Made by a program: the position numbers and the translations under genes. 64,000 nucleotides of DNA. Origin: Ahaetulla prasina (Eukaryota > Chordata > Lepidosauria > Squamata > Colubridae). The notes beneath the pieces are model-generated. The model was not told the origin of the DNA, made no database searches, and worked only from the letters and a program-made list of their open reading frames with translations. The stretch is taken from positions 98,431,561 to 98,495,560 of the forward strand of contig NC_080540.1 of the NCBI RefSeq assembly GCF_028640845.1, in the 5' to 3' direction. Below are positions 45,531-56,302 of the stretch, one piece after another. How positions within the stretch are numbered: position 1 is the stretch's first letter; each line of letters starts with the position of its first letter.

Positions 45531-47991
45531 GAACTATCCAAGAGGCAGTCCAAGAAATGGGTTAAACAATATAGAGCCTGGGTTATTAGTTATTTGTATT
45601 CGGCAACACACACACATCCACATACACAGGCACAAAGAAACCGCTTATGGCCTTGAAACAGAGATGAGTGCCACCCTCTAGAGTCAGTAATGACTAGTGG
45701 AGTAGAATCCGCAGGGATGCCTTTCTTTTCCTTTCCTTATTTGTAAGGCGTAATTTTCTAGCCAATGTAAGAATACTGGGTGGCGCCATGTCTTAAATAC
45801 TACAAATACAGTTTATTGTACCACATTATTATAGCTTTTAATCTCCATAGTTCACAGTGCTATAAATTTACAGATGTGTTTTAACTTTTTAAAAAAAGTA
45901 TGTTGTCATTGCAGAAAGAGTGTGCATCATATAATTTGGACAAATACATCGAGGCCCTGCATTTATTGAAGACTGAAACTTTGGTCAATGAATATGCCAA
46001 AATGCACAATATTCTTAAGACGTTTGCTAAAAGCAAAATTATCACCAAAATCTTAAAACTAGAAAATGTAAGTAGAGATACTTTAGTCTGTTTTTTTAAT
46101 AATAACATAAACACTCTTAAATATCCTTGCATGGCTGTCACTGCTGTGAGCTTAAATTCTCTGGGGCAAAGGGCTGTAAACTCAATTGCATCAAATGTCA
46201 TTTTTTGCTGTGACAAAGCAGGTGTTTGAATAGCCATAAACTGTTCTGTGTCCTAAATATGGCAAGTGAGTGAGTGCTGACTAACTGTGTTCTGTTTACA
46301 AGGGAGCCTCTTTGACATACAATTGTTATTCTCTCTCTGACATCACTTTTAGCAATAACCAGTCTTACCTGCAGTTAATGTAGCAATGGAGACATGGAGC
46401 CTTTCCAAATATTGTCAGGAATTCCTGAAAACATTACAAATCACAATTCACATGCTGTTCTGCAGGGAATAGGAAGGACATTCATGGAAGTAACTGAGCA
46501 TGCTTCAGTACTCTTTGCTGGAAATAGAATAGAATAGAATAGAATTTTTTATTGGCCAAGTGTGACTGGACACACAAGGAATTTGTCTTGGTGCATATGC
46601 TTTCAGTGTACATAAAAGATAAGTTCGTCAAGAATCATAAGGTACAACACTTAATGATAGTCATAGTGTACAAATTTAACACTTAATGATACAACACTTA
46701 ATGATAGTCATAGGCTACAAATAAGCAATCAGGAAACAATATCAGTATAAATCGTAAGGATACAAGCAACAAAGTCATAAGTGGGAGGAGATGGGTGATG
46801 GGAATGATGAGAAGATTAATAGTCGTGCAGATCTAGTAATAGTTTGACAGTATTAAGGGAATTATTTGTTTAGCAGAGTGATGGCGTTCGGGGAAAAATT
46901 GTTCTTGTGTCTAGTTGTTCTGGTTTGCAGTGCTTAAAATCATGCTTTTAATACCACTGCTGGACCAGGACACATTATTAAAACCCCAGATGGATTCTCT
47001 TATTTGATCATTTTAGGATTTAGATTCTAATCTTAGGAAACATTTTATCAGGGAAATAGATAACAGGAAAGCTTGATAAAAAAATAGGCCCTGCTTTCTT
47101 AAATGTAAAAAATAATAAGGCTGTAATAATATTGGGTTGATTATCATATCTATTTTCTAGCTAGCTAGCATCTATATATTTGACAGCTGCCATAAGATCT
47201 CAGGGAAATTGTTCCAAATAACTGCTACACTCACATTCCTGGACATTTCAAAACATCTTTAAGAAGTGGAATCTAAAAATTAATAAAGCCCTAAAATTTA
47301 TTTTTTATGAGAGTGAAAATGACTGTGGAAGTTATTTGGTTTGACATGCAGTTGGTTTGTATATCAAGTATACTCATACAAACTGGGTTTCCATATCACG
47401 CTAAATCATGATTGCTTAACTACAGTTGACTATTTTGTATAATACACCAAGCCATAAATCATAATCTTTATCACAGATTAGAATATTCAAGTTCACACTT
47501 TACATTGTACTAGTACAATGAGAGAAACCAAATCAAACAAATCATTTTCTTTGGTTCAGTCCAATAGAGTGAATCCAGCTTCACTGTGAAAATCCCACAT
47601 TTTTGTGTTTAAAAGCAAATCATGCAAGATACACAGCAGTTCCATAGCTAATAATTACAAAAGAAAATTATGATGTGACTCATAATGATTGCACTTTGCA
47701 AGATGCATTCCTAACCTCTTTTTTCATAAACTTTCGCTTAAGTATCTTACACCCTATCAGCCTCAAAACTCCACAGTGTAGAGAAGGACGCTGTTGCATT
47801 CTTGCTTCTGGAAGGAAGGATACAAGAGACTGAAAACCGCATGGTTTTTTTAACCCAACTTTCTTTTTTTGTTAAAGGAAAATGAGAATTGTGAAACATC
47901 AACTAGAAGCATCAATAAATTCCTGAGGGAGTTTGCTGACTTTCTGACTGAACTGAATCTTCTTTTGAAAAGAAACAAAGGGACAAAGTAA
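42858..47991 (+). CDS. Short-chain four-helix cytokine, IL-3/IL-5/GM-CSF family, IL-5-like (five exons)
   Basis: Predicted secreted cytokine of 147 residues, joined from 42858-42971, 43084-43116, 43957-43986, 45915-46067 and 47878-47991. Every intron is phase 0 with GT-AG ends, as in IL-2, IL-4, IL-5 and GM-CSF genes. Residues 1-17 form a hydrophobic signal peptide ending VYVSC. The mature start MPTF..TNLKETILLL resembles the PT...KET.ALL start of IL-5. The mature part has only two cysteines, C62 and C115, each at the start of a large exon as in IL-5. The last exon has C-x5-R-x-I-N-K-F-L-x5-F-L-x3-N, which aligns without gaps to helix D of IL-5; GM-CSF also shares C.T and DFL. One N-glycosylation sequon is N46-E-S. 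Against a plain IL-5 call, there are five exons instead of four, and the promoter looks more like GM-CSF. Members of this family are made by activated T cells and signal through the shared beta-c receptor. Family membership is fairly sure; the exact orthologue is not. Confidence 0.78.
43084..43116 (+). CDS. Cytokine exon 2 (33-bp micro-exon, SNTVRPKNESM)
   Basis: It is flanked by the acceptor cctttgcag, with a branch-point-like ctaac about 20 bases upstream, and by the donor ATG|gtaaga. It is in frame with both neighbours and holds the only N-glycosylation sequon (NES). Its 33 bp equals the length of exon 2 in mammalian IL5. The next micro-exon, however, matches the IL-5 strand sequence better, so this one may be an added or alternative exon. 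Confidence 0.6.
43502..43594 (+). repeat. (CT)n-(TTTC)n microsatellite in intron 2
   Basis: About nine CT units then about 18 TTTC units, inside cytokine intron 2. Confidence 0.95.
43668..43746. repeat. (TA)n microsatellite in intron 2
   Basis: Nearly 40 TA units, directly followed by a SINE fragment. Confidence 0.95.
43747..43885 (-). repeat. tRNA-derived SINE 3' part in intron 2
   Basis: Antisense tail catttatatcccacccttctc, ctcagggcggcttacac and body caacaatctgggtccccatt. The head is missing. It ends 71 bp before micro-exon 3. Confidence 0.75.
43957..43986 (+). CDS. Cytokine exon 3 (30-bp micro-exon, QSLETPITLE)
   Basis: It has a strong acceptor (pyrimidine run, tttgtag, branch-like ctaac) and the donor GAG|gtaaga. 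It is phase 0 at both ends. ET.PITL resembles the ETLRIPV beta-strand between helices A and B of IL-5. A SINE fragment and a long (TA)n tract end only 71 bp upstream of it. Confidence 0.62.
45459..45530 (+). repeat. (GATA)n microsatellite in intron 3
   Basis: About 17 GATA units, with one interruption near 45469. Confidence 0.95.
45650..45740 (+). repeat. RTE/Bov-B-like LINE tail fragment in intron 3
   Basis: gatgagtgccaccctctagag, tcagtaatgactagtgg and the terminal cctttcttttcctttcc resemble an RTE 3' end with its (CCTTT)n run. Confidence 0.45.
45915..46067 (+). CDS. Cytokine exon 4: helices B and C
   Basis: It has 51 codons between the acceptor tcattgcag and the donor AAT|gtaagt. It starts K-E-C; C62 sits where the first mature cysteine of IL-5 and GM-CSF sits, near the start of their exon 3. 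The pattern C-x3-N-L-x2-Y-I-E-A-L predicts helix B. A second amphipathic run, NEYAKMHNILKTFAKS, predicts helix C. It is longer than the 42-43 codons of mammalian IL5 and CSF2 exon 3. Confidence 0.75.
46526..46936 (-). mobile_element. CR1/L3-type LINE 3' end in intron 4
   Basis: Starts with four atagaat-type units, then ttattggccaagtgtgactgg, and extends antisense through the 3' UTR to the final coding bases (aaattgttcttgtgtctag). 5'-truncated at about 46936. Confidence 0.8.
47878..47991 (+). CDS. Cytokine exon 5: helix D and stop
   Basis: It has 37 codons plus TAA, after the acceptor run ttctttttttgttaaag. C115 is followed by the helix-D block SINKFLREFADFLTELN. Spacing of C, R, I/V, N, K/Q, F-L, F-L and N matches IL-5 helix D without gaps. 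The tail is basic (LLLKRNKGTK). Confidence 0.78.
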   Translation, partial: ENENCETSTRSINKFLREFADFLTELNLLLKRNKGTK

Positions 47992-49482
47992 CCTAGATCA
48001 TCCAGATCTCCACTTCCAAACTCTTTCTAGATTATTGTGAAGATAACCAAGATGTATGTGAACTTTCAGCGTAAAATATCTCAAAAAAGGAGGGAGGGAA
48101 ATCATATTCTTTGTAAATTACAACATGAAGTGGGTTTAAAGAATACATATAGGCAAAGTTATGAAAACACATAGTGCGCTTAGAAATAAGTCCTATGCAG
48201 TTCCCTGAAATTTACTCCCAACTTAGTGTTTGGAGGATTGAAGGATTGAAAGCTTAGTTACTACTGAATACTACTTAGGAATACTACTGACTAAAGAGGA
48301 ATTAACTACATGTTTTTCAAATATGTGCACAAATGAATATTTATCTATTTATTTATTTAAAGTAATATTTAATTATATATCTTTTATCATAATATATATA
48401 CATTGTATTTATTTCTGCTGTGAAAATCCCTTGTTTTGCTAATCTTAATATTTATCTGGTTTTTATTTTGAATAATAATGTAAGTTTGAAAAATAACACT
48501 CGGCATAAAATCAGATGCTTGCAATATCTGCACTGTAACCATGGAGAAACCTTGTATTGGAGAGTCTCTGATATCATTTCTTTCAGTACTTCCTTTGCTT
48601 TAGGGATCTTTTTTTTAAAAAATTCTGCTTGTTATCTACCATCTAAAGCAGGAGTCTCCAACCTTGGTCCCTTTAAGACTTGTGGAGGCAAAGCTGGCTG
48701 AGGAACTCTGGGAGTTGACGTCCACAAGTCTTAAAGGGACCAAGGTTGGAGACCCCTGATCTAAAGGAAGGAATTAGCCATATTTGTTAGGGATTTCAGA
48801 GTTCAAATCCAACATATTTAGAAAGGATTGGGTTGGAGAAGATAAAGTAAAAAGTAAAAGAATGAAGAATGAAAAAAGAGAGGGACAATTTGTGTGGAAT
48901 AGTATCGACTCATGTAGACATCTGGGATCATATTTGTTTGGAATACCTATCTATTTCATTTTCAAAATGAAAGTTTTGAAGGAAAGTTAAGAAAACTTGA
49001 GGAAAGATGGAAATTATGAGATGTTCTTTCTCCTGAAAGACAGTTGTCACCACATCTCATTAAGGTAATAAAAGGCAACTGCCCCAGTTGCCAGCACTTT
49101 GGACCACTGAGTCCCATAGCATCATTGAATTGTAATAAAAATATTATTGTATTGGTGGAGAAGAGACAAGAAATGTGATTTAGGCAAATTTATTTATCTA
49201 CTGAGCTATTTTTTTATTTGTAGGGGTTTTTTTGTAGGGGGAGTAAAAACAGCATTTTTGTCCTTTTTAAAAAATTTATATTTCAACTGTGGCCTCAGGT
49301 TGAGGATTTTTAAAAACTGAACTTTAAAAAAATTAATTGATATGTGATATTATTTATGTTGTATGCATTTATATACTTATTTATATTGTGACAGCAGCAG
49401 TTAAACTGCTGTTTAAACAGCAAATAAAGTATGCTGGAAAGTTTTGTATGTAACTAGTGGAATGCAACTGGATTTGAATAAA
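47992..49482 (+). promoter_or_regulatory. Cytokine 3' UTR with AU-rich element and poly(A) signals
   Basis: Overlapping ATTTA motifs occur at about 48338-48360 (tatttatctatttatttattta). More UUAUUUAU-like runs lie at about 49345-49385. Such AU-rich elements cause rapid decay of cytokine mRNAs. AATAAA hexamers lie at 49423 and 49477. The 3' end is not proven. If the second hexamer is used, the 3' UTR is about 1.5 kb and contains the foldback MITE at 48649-48758. Confidence 0.5.
48649..48758. mobile_element. 110-bp fully foldback hAT MITE, perfect 8-bp TSD
   Basis: The identical 8-mer atctaaag flanks both sides (48641-48648, 48759-48766). Arms of about 33 bases (gtctccaaccttggtccctt... and ...aagggaccaaggttggagac) are almost exact inverses. 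The loop is about 35 bases. It lies 657 bp after the cytokine stop codon, within the likely 3' UTR. Confidence 0.88.
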
Positions 49483-49940
49483 CTATTTTGTACACAAATG
49501 AAGCTTTATGTTTGGTTGGGAGACTTTGTTTTATAATACACACGAACACTAACATTTACTCTTTTCCATATTTTGTTCCTTGAACCATTTTTGTACACTA
49601 TGTATCTTAGGACAGTGAAGAATAGTTTGAATTCAGGCTATCTTGTAATGTATTAATCAGGGCTAGATGAATGCAGATCTCCTTCCAATTATTATGATTT
49701 TGTGGCGAAAGAACTCTGGGCCCCAGGTGCTCCATAATTTGGTCATTGCTCACCTGAAAAGACAGGTATAGACATTTTAATGGATACAGCAGAGCTAGAA
49801 AACCTGGATCAGTTCTGTTTACTTTTAGGAACTAGTTTTATGTGTAATGCTATTAGTAAGCAAAAGAACCTTCAATAGACAGTTGAATGTACCAGGCAAC
49901 AGAGTACAAAAGAAAACATTATTGGAATCAAATTCTGCTT

Positions 49941-50146
49941 AGGAGGAGGAGGAGAAGGAGGAGGAGGAGGAGGAGGAGGAGGAGGAGGAGGAGGAGGAGG
50001 AGGAGGAGGAGGAGGAGGAGGAGAAGAAGAAGAAGAAGAAGAAGAAGAAGAGGAGGAGGAGGAGGAGGAGGAGGAGGAGGAGGAGGAGGAGGAGGAGGAG
50101 GAGGAGGAGGAGGAGGAGGAGGAGGAGGAGGAGGAGGAGGAAGAAA
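49941..50146 (+). repeat. (GGA)n-(GAA)n-(GGA)n pure purine tract, about 205 bp
   Basis: GGA units, a central GAA block at about 50023-50050, then GGA units again. There are no pyrimidines in over 200 bases. The poly-Arg/poly-Gly and poly-Pro/poly-Leu frames are artefacts. Confidence 0.97.
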
Positions 50147-50710
50147 CAACTGGAGTTGGGCTATAGTAAAGATGCTTAGGGAGGCAACATGGTGTAGTAG
50201 TTAAAGATGTTGGACTATGAGTAGGGAGATCCAGAATTGTAATCTTATTTTAGTCACAAAGGTCAGCTGGTCATAGGCTAGTCCACTCTTTCATTCTTAG
50301 ACTCGGGGTTTGTGTGTGTGTGTCAAAAGACGAAATGGAAGAAGGTATTGGCAAATGAAGAGTGTTCAAGGCTATCACATTTCCAATAAATAAGGGGAAA
50401 AGATGCAGGGAAGAAGGAAAAAAACAACAACCATTTCTTTTCAGAGTTGTATTCTCAAATTCCTCCCAAGGACTGTGGTTTTGCAATGAAGAGTTTTAAT
50501 TCCTTAATAGGAGGCAGTAAACACAGGATACTTCCACAATGGGACTTGGTGGCAATTCAAGAGCAACAATGGGATAAGATAAAAACTTTATTACGGTCAT
50601 CGACCAGCAATAGACATGCAATACATTAAAAATACTACTGATATTGAAGCAGGACCCCAATGCTTTATAATACAAGTGCTTTATGTTTATTTGTTAGGAT
50701 TATAACAAGA

Positions 50711-51158
50711 TGTATTAGAGATAGAAGTCGACATGTCACATAAAAGCGGAAGTATATTGCTTGGCAGAGGTGTGGTGTTGCAAGCTTTCTGTAAAGCACA
50801 GGAATATTTCTACATGCTGTTCTTTGTAACCTGTTCCAGTAACTATATGTGATAAGAAAGGGGCATTGATAGCAACGTATGCATCAACATATGTATCCGG
50901 ATGGTGTATGATAATGGTAGTCCATATATGGGCTTTTGTCTGTGACAACCAATTAGGATAACTTCTTCTTTTTCTTATGTGATATCTGTAACCAAAGGTA
51001 TAAAAGGTTATGCTTGAGCCTTGCTCGAGGCTCAGACCTTTGTTTTCCACGTGAGTGGGGGGTCTGTGTCCTATTTACGCAAATAATAAATTAATTCTTG
51101 TTTCTCAGATCCTTCGTGGTCTTGTCTCCTCACTTTAAGACGAAAGATTTCTATTACA
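50711..51158 (+). mobile_element. Solo LTR-like sequence (endogenous retrovirus type), boundaries provisional
   Basis: A TG...CA segment of 448 bp. It has a CCAAT-like accaattag at 50947, a TATA box ggtataaaagg at 50998, AATAAA at 51085 and a GT-rich stretch after it. Ends tgtattaga and tctattaca are imperfect inverses. No gag, pol or env frame adjoins it, so it would be a recombined solo LTR. I could not find a target duplication. Confidence 0.5.
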
Positions 51159-51389
51159 ATATCAATTGTGTATAATACCATTCCTATAATTAAAATACAT
51201 GATCTCAACCAAAGAGTAACTTCCTAATTTACATACGTGGAGAGCCGTTAAGTATGTGAGTAAATGTATTTTTCCCCTAACAGTTATATATATCTCGAAA
51301 AAGTTGGCATCAGTTGACCTCTATAATTTGGTAACCAATTTTTTCTTGTGGACATTGCAGCGACACAAAATTTTGTCACTGCACATGTG

Positions 51390-51745
51390 GTAGCCAGATT
51401 TGAGTCTTGGAGGAGAAAGTCTACATAAAAGTCATCTGTCCTCCCTGGCAATCTCTCTAATAAGGGGAGAATATATATTGACCTACATACTCTGTATAAC
51501 TCACACTACAATAAGACATGTGAGATATCTTCAACTTCTCCTTTACCACATATACAAACCCGTTCTACTATTGGTGTTCTTTTGTACCTACCCTGGAGAA
51601 GTGCTGCGGGGAGAATATTAAATCTGGCTCTGAAGAAAGCTGTTCTTTGTTTTGGGGAGATCAGATCATTCAGATATCCTGCTGATTCCCACACACCCTG
51701 TTTGATTTTGTCTCCACTGTGGAGAGGCAACCTGTTTAATTCCTC
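51390..51745 (-). mobile_element. LINE fragment with zf-RVT-like C-terminus
   Basis: Minus-strand frame: FFRARFNILPAALLQGRYKR, then ERVCICGKGEVEDISHVLL. A C-x-C-G...E...H-V-L-L signature after R.RxNxxP is typical of the end of some non-LTR ORFs. The frame is broken downstream. Confidence 0.55.
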
Positions 51746-52764
51746 TTGGAACTCATGACATGGGATTTATTTTATCAATGGTTAGATAACAAAAACAGAA
51801 GTTAGAAACATGGAAATATAAGAAAAAGATTAATGAAATAAGGGAGATTTGTTAAAATAGAAAAGTAAATATGATGATGATGATTTTTATTATTATAGAA
51901 TTAATATCAATGTAATGAATATTGTTGTAAACATTATGATTACTATCTTTCAAACTATTTATACCCAGACAACACCCAGACAACAGTTTAATTGAAAATG
52001 AAATTTTGATATGTTAAAAAATAAAAAACTTTATGCAAAAAAAAAAAAAGAGCAACTCTGGATCCATGCATCTGATTTTATGATTTCAACTGGTTTGGGA
52101 AACAGACAAGATGACAGACAGATGGAAATTTTATTTTTATAGTGGAGCATTTCCTCTTGTACACGCCTCCTCCTTCAGTTTAAAACTGGAAGACTTATAT
52201 CCTCACTGAGGTTTTTGGGGGCAGAATTGTGTGGGAGGAAGCATGCACAAGGTAAGCATGAAGGTTAATTTATGCACATGGAAAAAGAGCGATGTAGCAA
52301 AAATCTTTTATTATACATATTTATTATACATATTTCCTAGTGGTATACTGGAAAATATGGCACGTTACAGTCCTTAAAGACCCACTTAACACATGCAACC
52401 ATCTGTGTGGGTGCTGAAACTACAGTACTTTGAAACCACACCACCGGCTTCTTCATCATTTAATAAAATGTTTGTGCGAAGCAGCTCAACCTCCTGCAGC
52501 ACAATGAACTCTCTGTTTTTGGGGTGTGGCAATCTGAGGGCTGGAATGACCTGCACAGCACAGCCCAGTCTGTGAAAAGCCTTCCTTTTAGATTAAAGTC
52601 CACCAAGGGTGTCCCTGAAAACAAAGTTGCAAGAATTAAAGAGTTCTTTATTAAGAATTTTGCAAGGCCAATTATTTTAAAGGTGGTGCCTTCAATCTGA
52701 GATGGGCACATCCTTCCTCATTTTCAGAACATTTTCAAAAGCAGAGCAATATTATATTTATTTA
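51746..52764. other. Unassigned stretch
   Basis: The minus strand at 52390-52640 reads partly like a decayed LINE or transposase (FCRSFQPSDCHTP) but is not assignable. There is an A13 run at 52038. Confidence 0.35.
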
Positions 52765-52998
52765 TTCATTCATTTTTACCTTGCCTTTTATTATTTCTAT
52801 AAACAAACTCAATGCGGAGAACATACCTAATACTCCTTCCTTTTCCTATTTCCCCCACAACAACAACCCTGTGAGGTGGGTTGGGCTGAGAGACAGTAAC
52901 TGGCCCCAAATCACCCAGTTGTCTTTCATGCCTAAAGTGGAACTCATACTCTCCTGCTTTCTAGCTGGTGCCTTAAACTACTAAACTAAACCGGCTCT
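52765..52998 (-). repeat. SINE, Sauria type, near full length
   Basis: Minus strand: gagccggtttagtttagtag, then gagttccacttt, gggtgatttggggccagtta, cccaacccacctcacagggt, gaaataggaaaagg and the tail aaaggcaaggtaaaaatg. Confidence 0.75.
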
Positions 52999-54111
52999 CA
53001 ATACAGTATCAACAATATAGTCTTAAGGGAAACTCATTAAATGTTTTTTAAAAACACTACTGTAGTATTTTCATGTATGAAGTTGTAATACACAGAGCAT
53101 TGATAGTCTTCACATAACACTATTATCTATGCTTTACTTAATCATGGATACTTTACTCATGGCTCATTCATATATCTGAATTGTCTAGCCTAACACAGCA
53201 TCCCGAACCACAAATAAACCACATAATGGTTTATCAAGTAGTTGGAAATTAATTTGCAGTTCTATGAATCTTGCAAAGTGTCAGTACTAATATTTCTGAG
53301 TATGGCCAGGATGCTAAGCTTAAAAGTAGTTGATCTGGTTGAGGTTTAGCCATTGTGGATTGTTGAATAAAGCATGGTTGAACAAGCATGGCTTATCCCA
53401 ACACGTAAACCCATTTCAGGTGGGATTTTTGTTTATCATCCTAGCAAGAGTTATTTCCAGTCTTACCCGACAGTGATGGGTTTATTTGAACCCAGGGCAG
53501 TAATGCGTTTGTTTGTTTGTTTGAGTCCTGTTGAGCTCCTGTTCCTTTCTACTATTCACTTGGATTGTCTCTGCAAAAAAACCACTTTTTTTGCACAGCG
53601 CTTTGTAGTTCATGAACAATCTTTCCCTTCCACAATGTGCAAAAACATCTATCAGGAAACAAGCTATTTTAGAAGAGGTATTTTTTCAGTGTGGTTTCTA
53701 TGCAGCTACTTTGTTTCATACCAGTGGTTTGATTTTATCTCAGTCTAAACATAGGAACGTAGAAGCAAAAAAGGAAAAAGCTTGTTCAGAATGTTAGCAA
53801 TTCTACACCTACTTGGACATAAGCCCACCCCCCCTCCAAAAAAGTCAGGAGGAAAAACTTCAGGGGAGCTTAACTTTTAAATTGTTATGAACCAATTTGT
53901 GCTACTGATATTTTTCTATGAGGATCAGCAATGGAAAAGTCTCTATTGTTATTTTCAAATCACACAAGTTTACCACTCTTTTTTGTGGATAGAGTTGCTA
54001 TAACTATGCACCAGTGGACTCCTTTATCCTCCAGCCGGTAACTGCAGGTCTCTTCATTCTGTCCCAACCCTTATTGAATTAAAAAATTTAAAAATGAGGG
54101 AAGACATTAAT

Positions 54112-54222
54112 TGAGAACCAGTTTGGTTTAGTAGTGAAGGTTTCAGCCTGAAACCAGGAGACTGTGAGATCCAGTGCATGAAAGCCACCTGGGTGATGTT
54201 GGGACAGTCAATCTGTCCACAA
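54112..54222 (+). repeat. SINE head fragment, Sauria type
   Basis: gagaaccagtttggtttagt, gaaaccaggagactgtgag, gaaagccacctgggtgatg. The 3' half is lost. Confidence 0.6.
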
Positions 54223-54631
54223 CATCAGATTCAGGAACAATTCTTATTGCAATTCTTATTGCAACCAATAGATCAACACTTGGCTGAAACAAAAATGGAC
54301 CCTGCACTTGTGGGGAAAAATACTAGGAATTAAAAAAAACAGTAGTACAGGAGGAAATCAATAGGGTTGACAATGAGTGATCTGCTGTAAATCAGTGTAA
54401 TTCCAAAGCAAGCAAGTCCCAGTCTCAGGATACATTTTAATTAAATGTAGAGTTGCCCGAGAGTGAGATGGGTAGCATATAAATTTTAAAATGAATGAAT
54501 GAATAAATAAATTAATGAATTAATGAATGAATCAATTAATTAATTAATGATGTTCAAGAGTTCAGTGGAAAATGGTCCATTGCAGTAATGCCACTAAAAG
54601 GCAGAAGCTATCCACTTCTTTGTATGGATAA

Positions 54632-54740
54632 GTAGGAGAGCCAGTCTGGTCTAGTGGTTCAGGCAAGAACAACAACCCTGTGAGCTGAGTTGAGCTGAGA
54701 GAGAGTGACTGGCCCAAAGCCAGAGTCACTATAATCAGAT
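54632..54740. repeat. Rearranged SINE scrap, head sense joined to body antisense
   Basis: gagagccagtctggtctagtgg (sense head) is followed within 10 bases by antisense body caacaaccctgtgagctgag and gagagtgactggcccaaagc. This indicates an inversion or twin-priming event. Confidence 0.5.
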
Positions 54741-54947
54741 CCATCTGGTCCAAGAAGGATCACAAAGGCAAATTAGTCAAATCTGGTAAAAAACCTATTC
54801 CCACCATGACCTCCACCTGCAGCAGGGCCTATGAGTCCATGCGGATGACCAAGGAGATGATTTTGGAGATATGCCTTTCTGTTACCAAAGTAACAAGGAA
54901 TGAAACCTGTCTTAAGACCACAACAGAGAGAAAATATTGGACATGGG

Positions 54948-55726
54948 CAGTGGTGGGTTTCAAAAATTTTTACTACCGGTTCTGTGGGTGTGGCTTGGTG
55001 GGCGTGGCAGGGAAGGATACTGTAAAATCCCCATTCCCTCTCCAATCCAGGGAAAGAGTACTGCAAAATCCCCATTTCATCCCGATCAGCTGGGACTTGG
55101 GAGGCAGAGAATAGATGGGGGCGGGGCCAGGGGTGAAATGTAATTTTTTTTACTACCGGTTCTGTGGGCATGGCTTGGTGGGGGGTAATGTGACTGGGTG
55201 GGTGTGACCGACTTTTTTTTTTTACTTTTAAAAGCATTTTTTCTACAACTTCTTCGGCCGAAGAGCTTGTAGAAAAAATGCTTTGAAAGTATTCTGATGA
55301 TCCCAGCTGAGTTGCCTGATCGCTAGAACCCTTTAAAAGCTTTTTTTTTTACAGCCTCTTTGGCCAAAGAGCTTGTAGAAGAAAATACTTTGAAATTTTT
55401 GACAATCCCAGCTGAGCCATGCGATCATCAGAAGCCTTTTTTTTACTTTTAAAAGCATTTTTTCAGCTGAAGAAAAAATGCTTTTAAAAGTAAAAAAAAA
55501 CCTTTGATGATCGCGCGGGGGTGGGGGGGAGGAATGGGGGAGCAGGGATTTTTGCTACTGGTTCTCCAAACCACCCGCCGCCATCGCGGGCGATCCGGTC
55601 CAAACTGGGAGCATTTCACCCCTGGGTGGGGCCAGTCAGAATTTTTACTACCGGTTCTCCAAACTACTCAAAATTTCCGCTACTGGTTCTCCAGAACTGG
55701 CCAGAACCTGCTGAAACCCACCTCTG
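54948..55726. mobile_element. hAT-type element hosting a nested relative
   Basis: Ends CAGTGGTGGGTTTCA and TGAAACCCACCTCTG, with flanks gacatggg and gatgtggg. The inner part 55128-55624 is a second hAT element with its own target duplication. Confidence 0.75.
55128..55624. mobile_element. Nested hAT-type element with hairpin array
   Basis: Ends CAGGGGTGAAATG and CATTTCACCCCTG, flanks ggcggggc and ggtggggc. The interior repeats cttttaaaagcattttttc and its inverse around cagctgaag and gatcccagctgag, as in 31605-32285. Confidence 0.78.
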
Positions 55727-56302
55727 GATGTGGGTCTGACAAAAACATCCCTAATTCATAGGAGGAAGGTAAATACAGCACTTTGTAAGTATAGCACAAG
55801 CAGACTTGCAAAAGTCTGTTATTGATATCTGTCTCTGTTTTACATATACAGAGTCAGCCAGATATTCAGACTGGATTTCTGTATCTATCAAGTCCTTCTC
55901 AAGGAACCTGGAATAGTCAGATGCTGATGTCTGACAATGTTACAGGTATTGTCGCAGTATGTAAACTGTTCCAAGTAAAGCTGCCTTTATAATTGTAAAC
56001 TTTCCAGAGTCATGTTTTTGTAAAGTAGCTAATTAAATACTCTCAATAAAAATAGCTTAGTTTCTGTGAAGTTGATTTCCTGATTAAATCTACTTAGAGG
56101 TGCTGATGGTCCAAAAGGACTTCCCAGTTATATACCTGCTCCTTCAAGTGAATGCTATGTCACCTAGACCTAAATATGGAGCTATCATGGAATCAGATGT
56201 CTGGTCTTGCTGAGATTCATTCTAAGCCTGTTCTGTGGCATCCCAAGCTTCATAGTTTCCAAGCCCTCAAAATTCCACCATATCCCTAGGTATGGCTTAC
56301 AC

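Noticed and set aside
42858..47991. IL-2, IL-15, IL-21, IL-4 or IL-7 identity for the cytokine
   Set aside because: All share phase-0 introns or a C...FL helix D. The two-cysteine pattern, the PT..KET.LLL start, the gapless helix-D match to IL-5 and the GM-CSF-type promoter fit the IL-3/IL-5/GM-CSF group better. IL-2 remains the nearest alternative.
49887..50204. A 105-codon frame of poly-Arg/poly-Gly and opposite poly-Pro/poly-Leu frame
   Set aside because: Pure translation of the GGA/GAA microsatellite.
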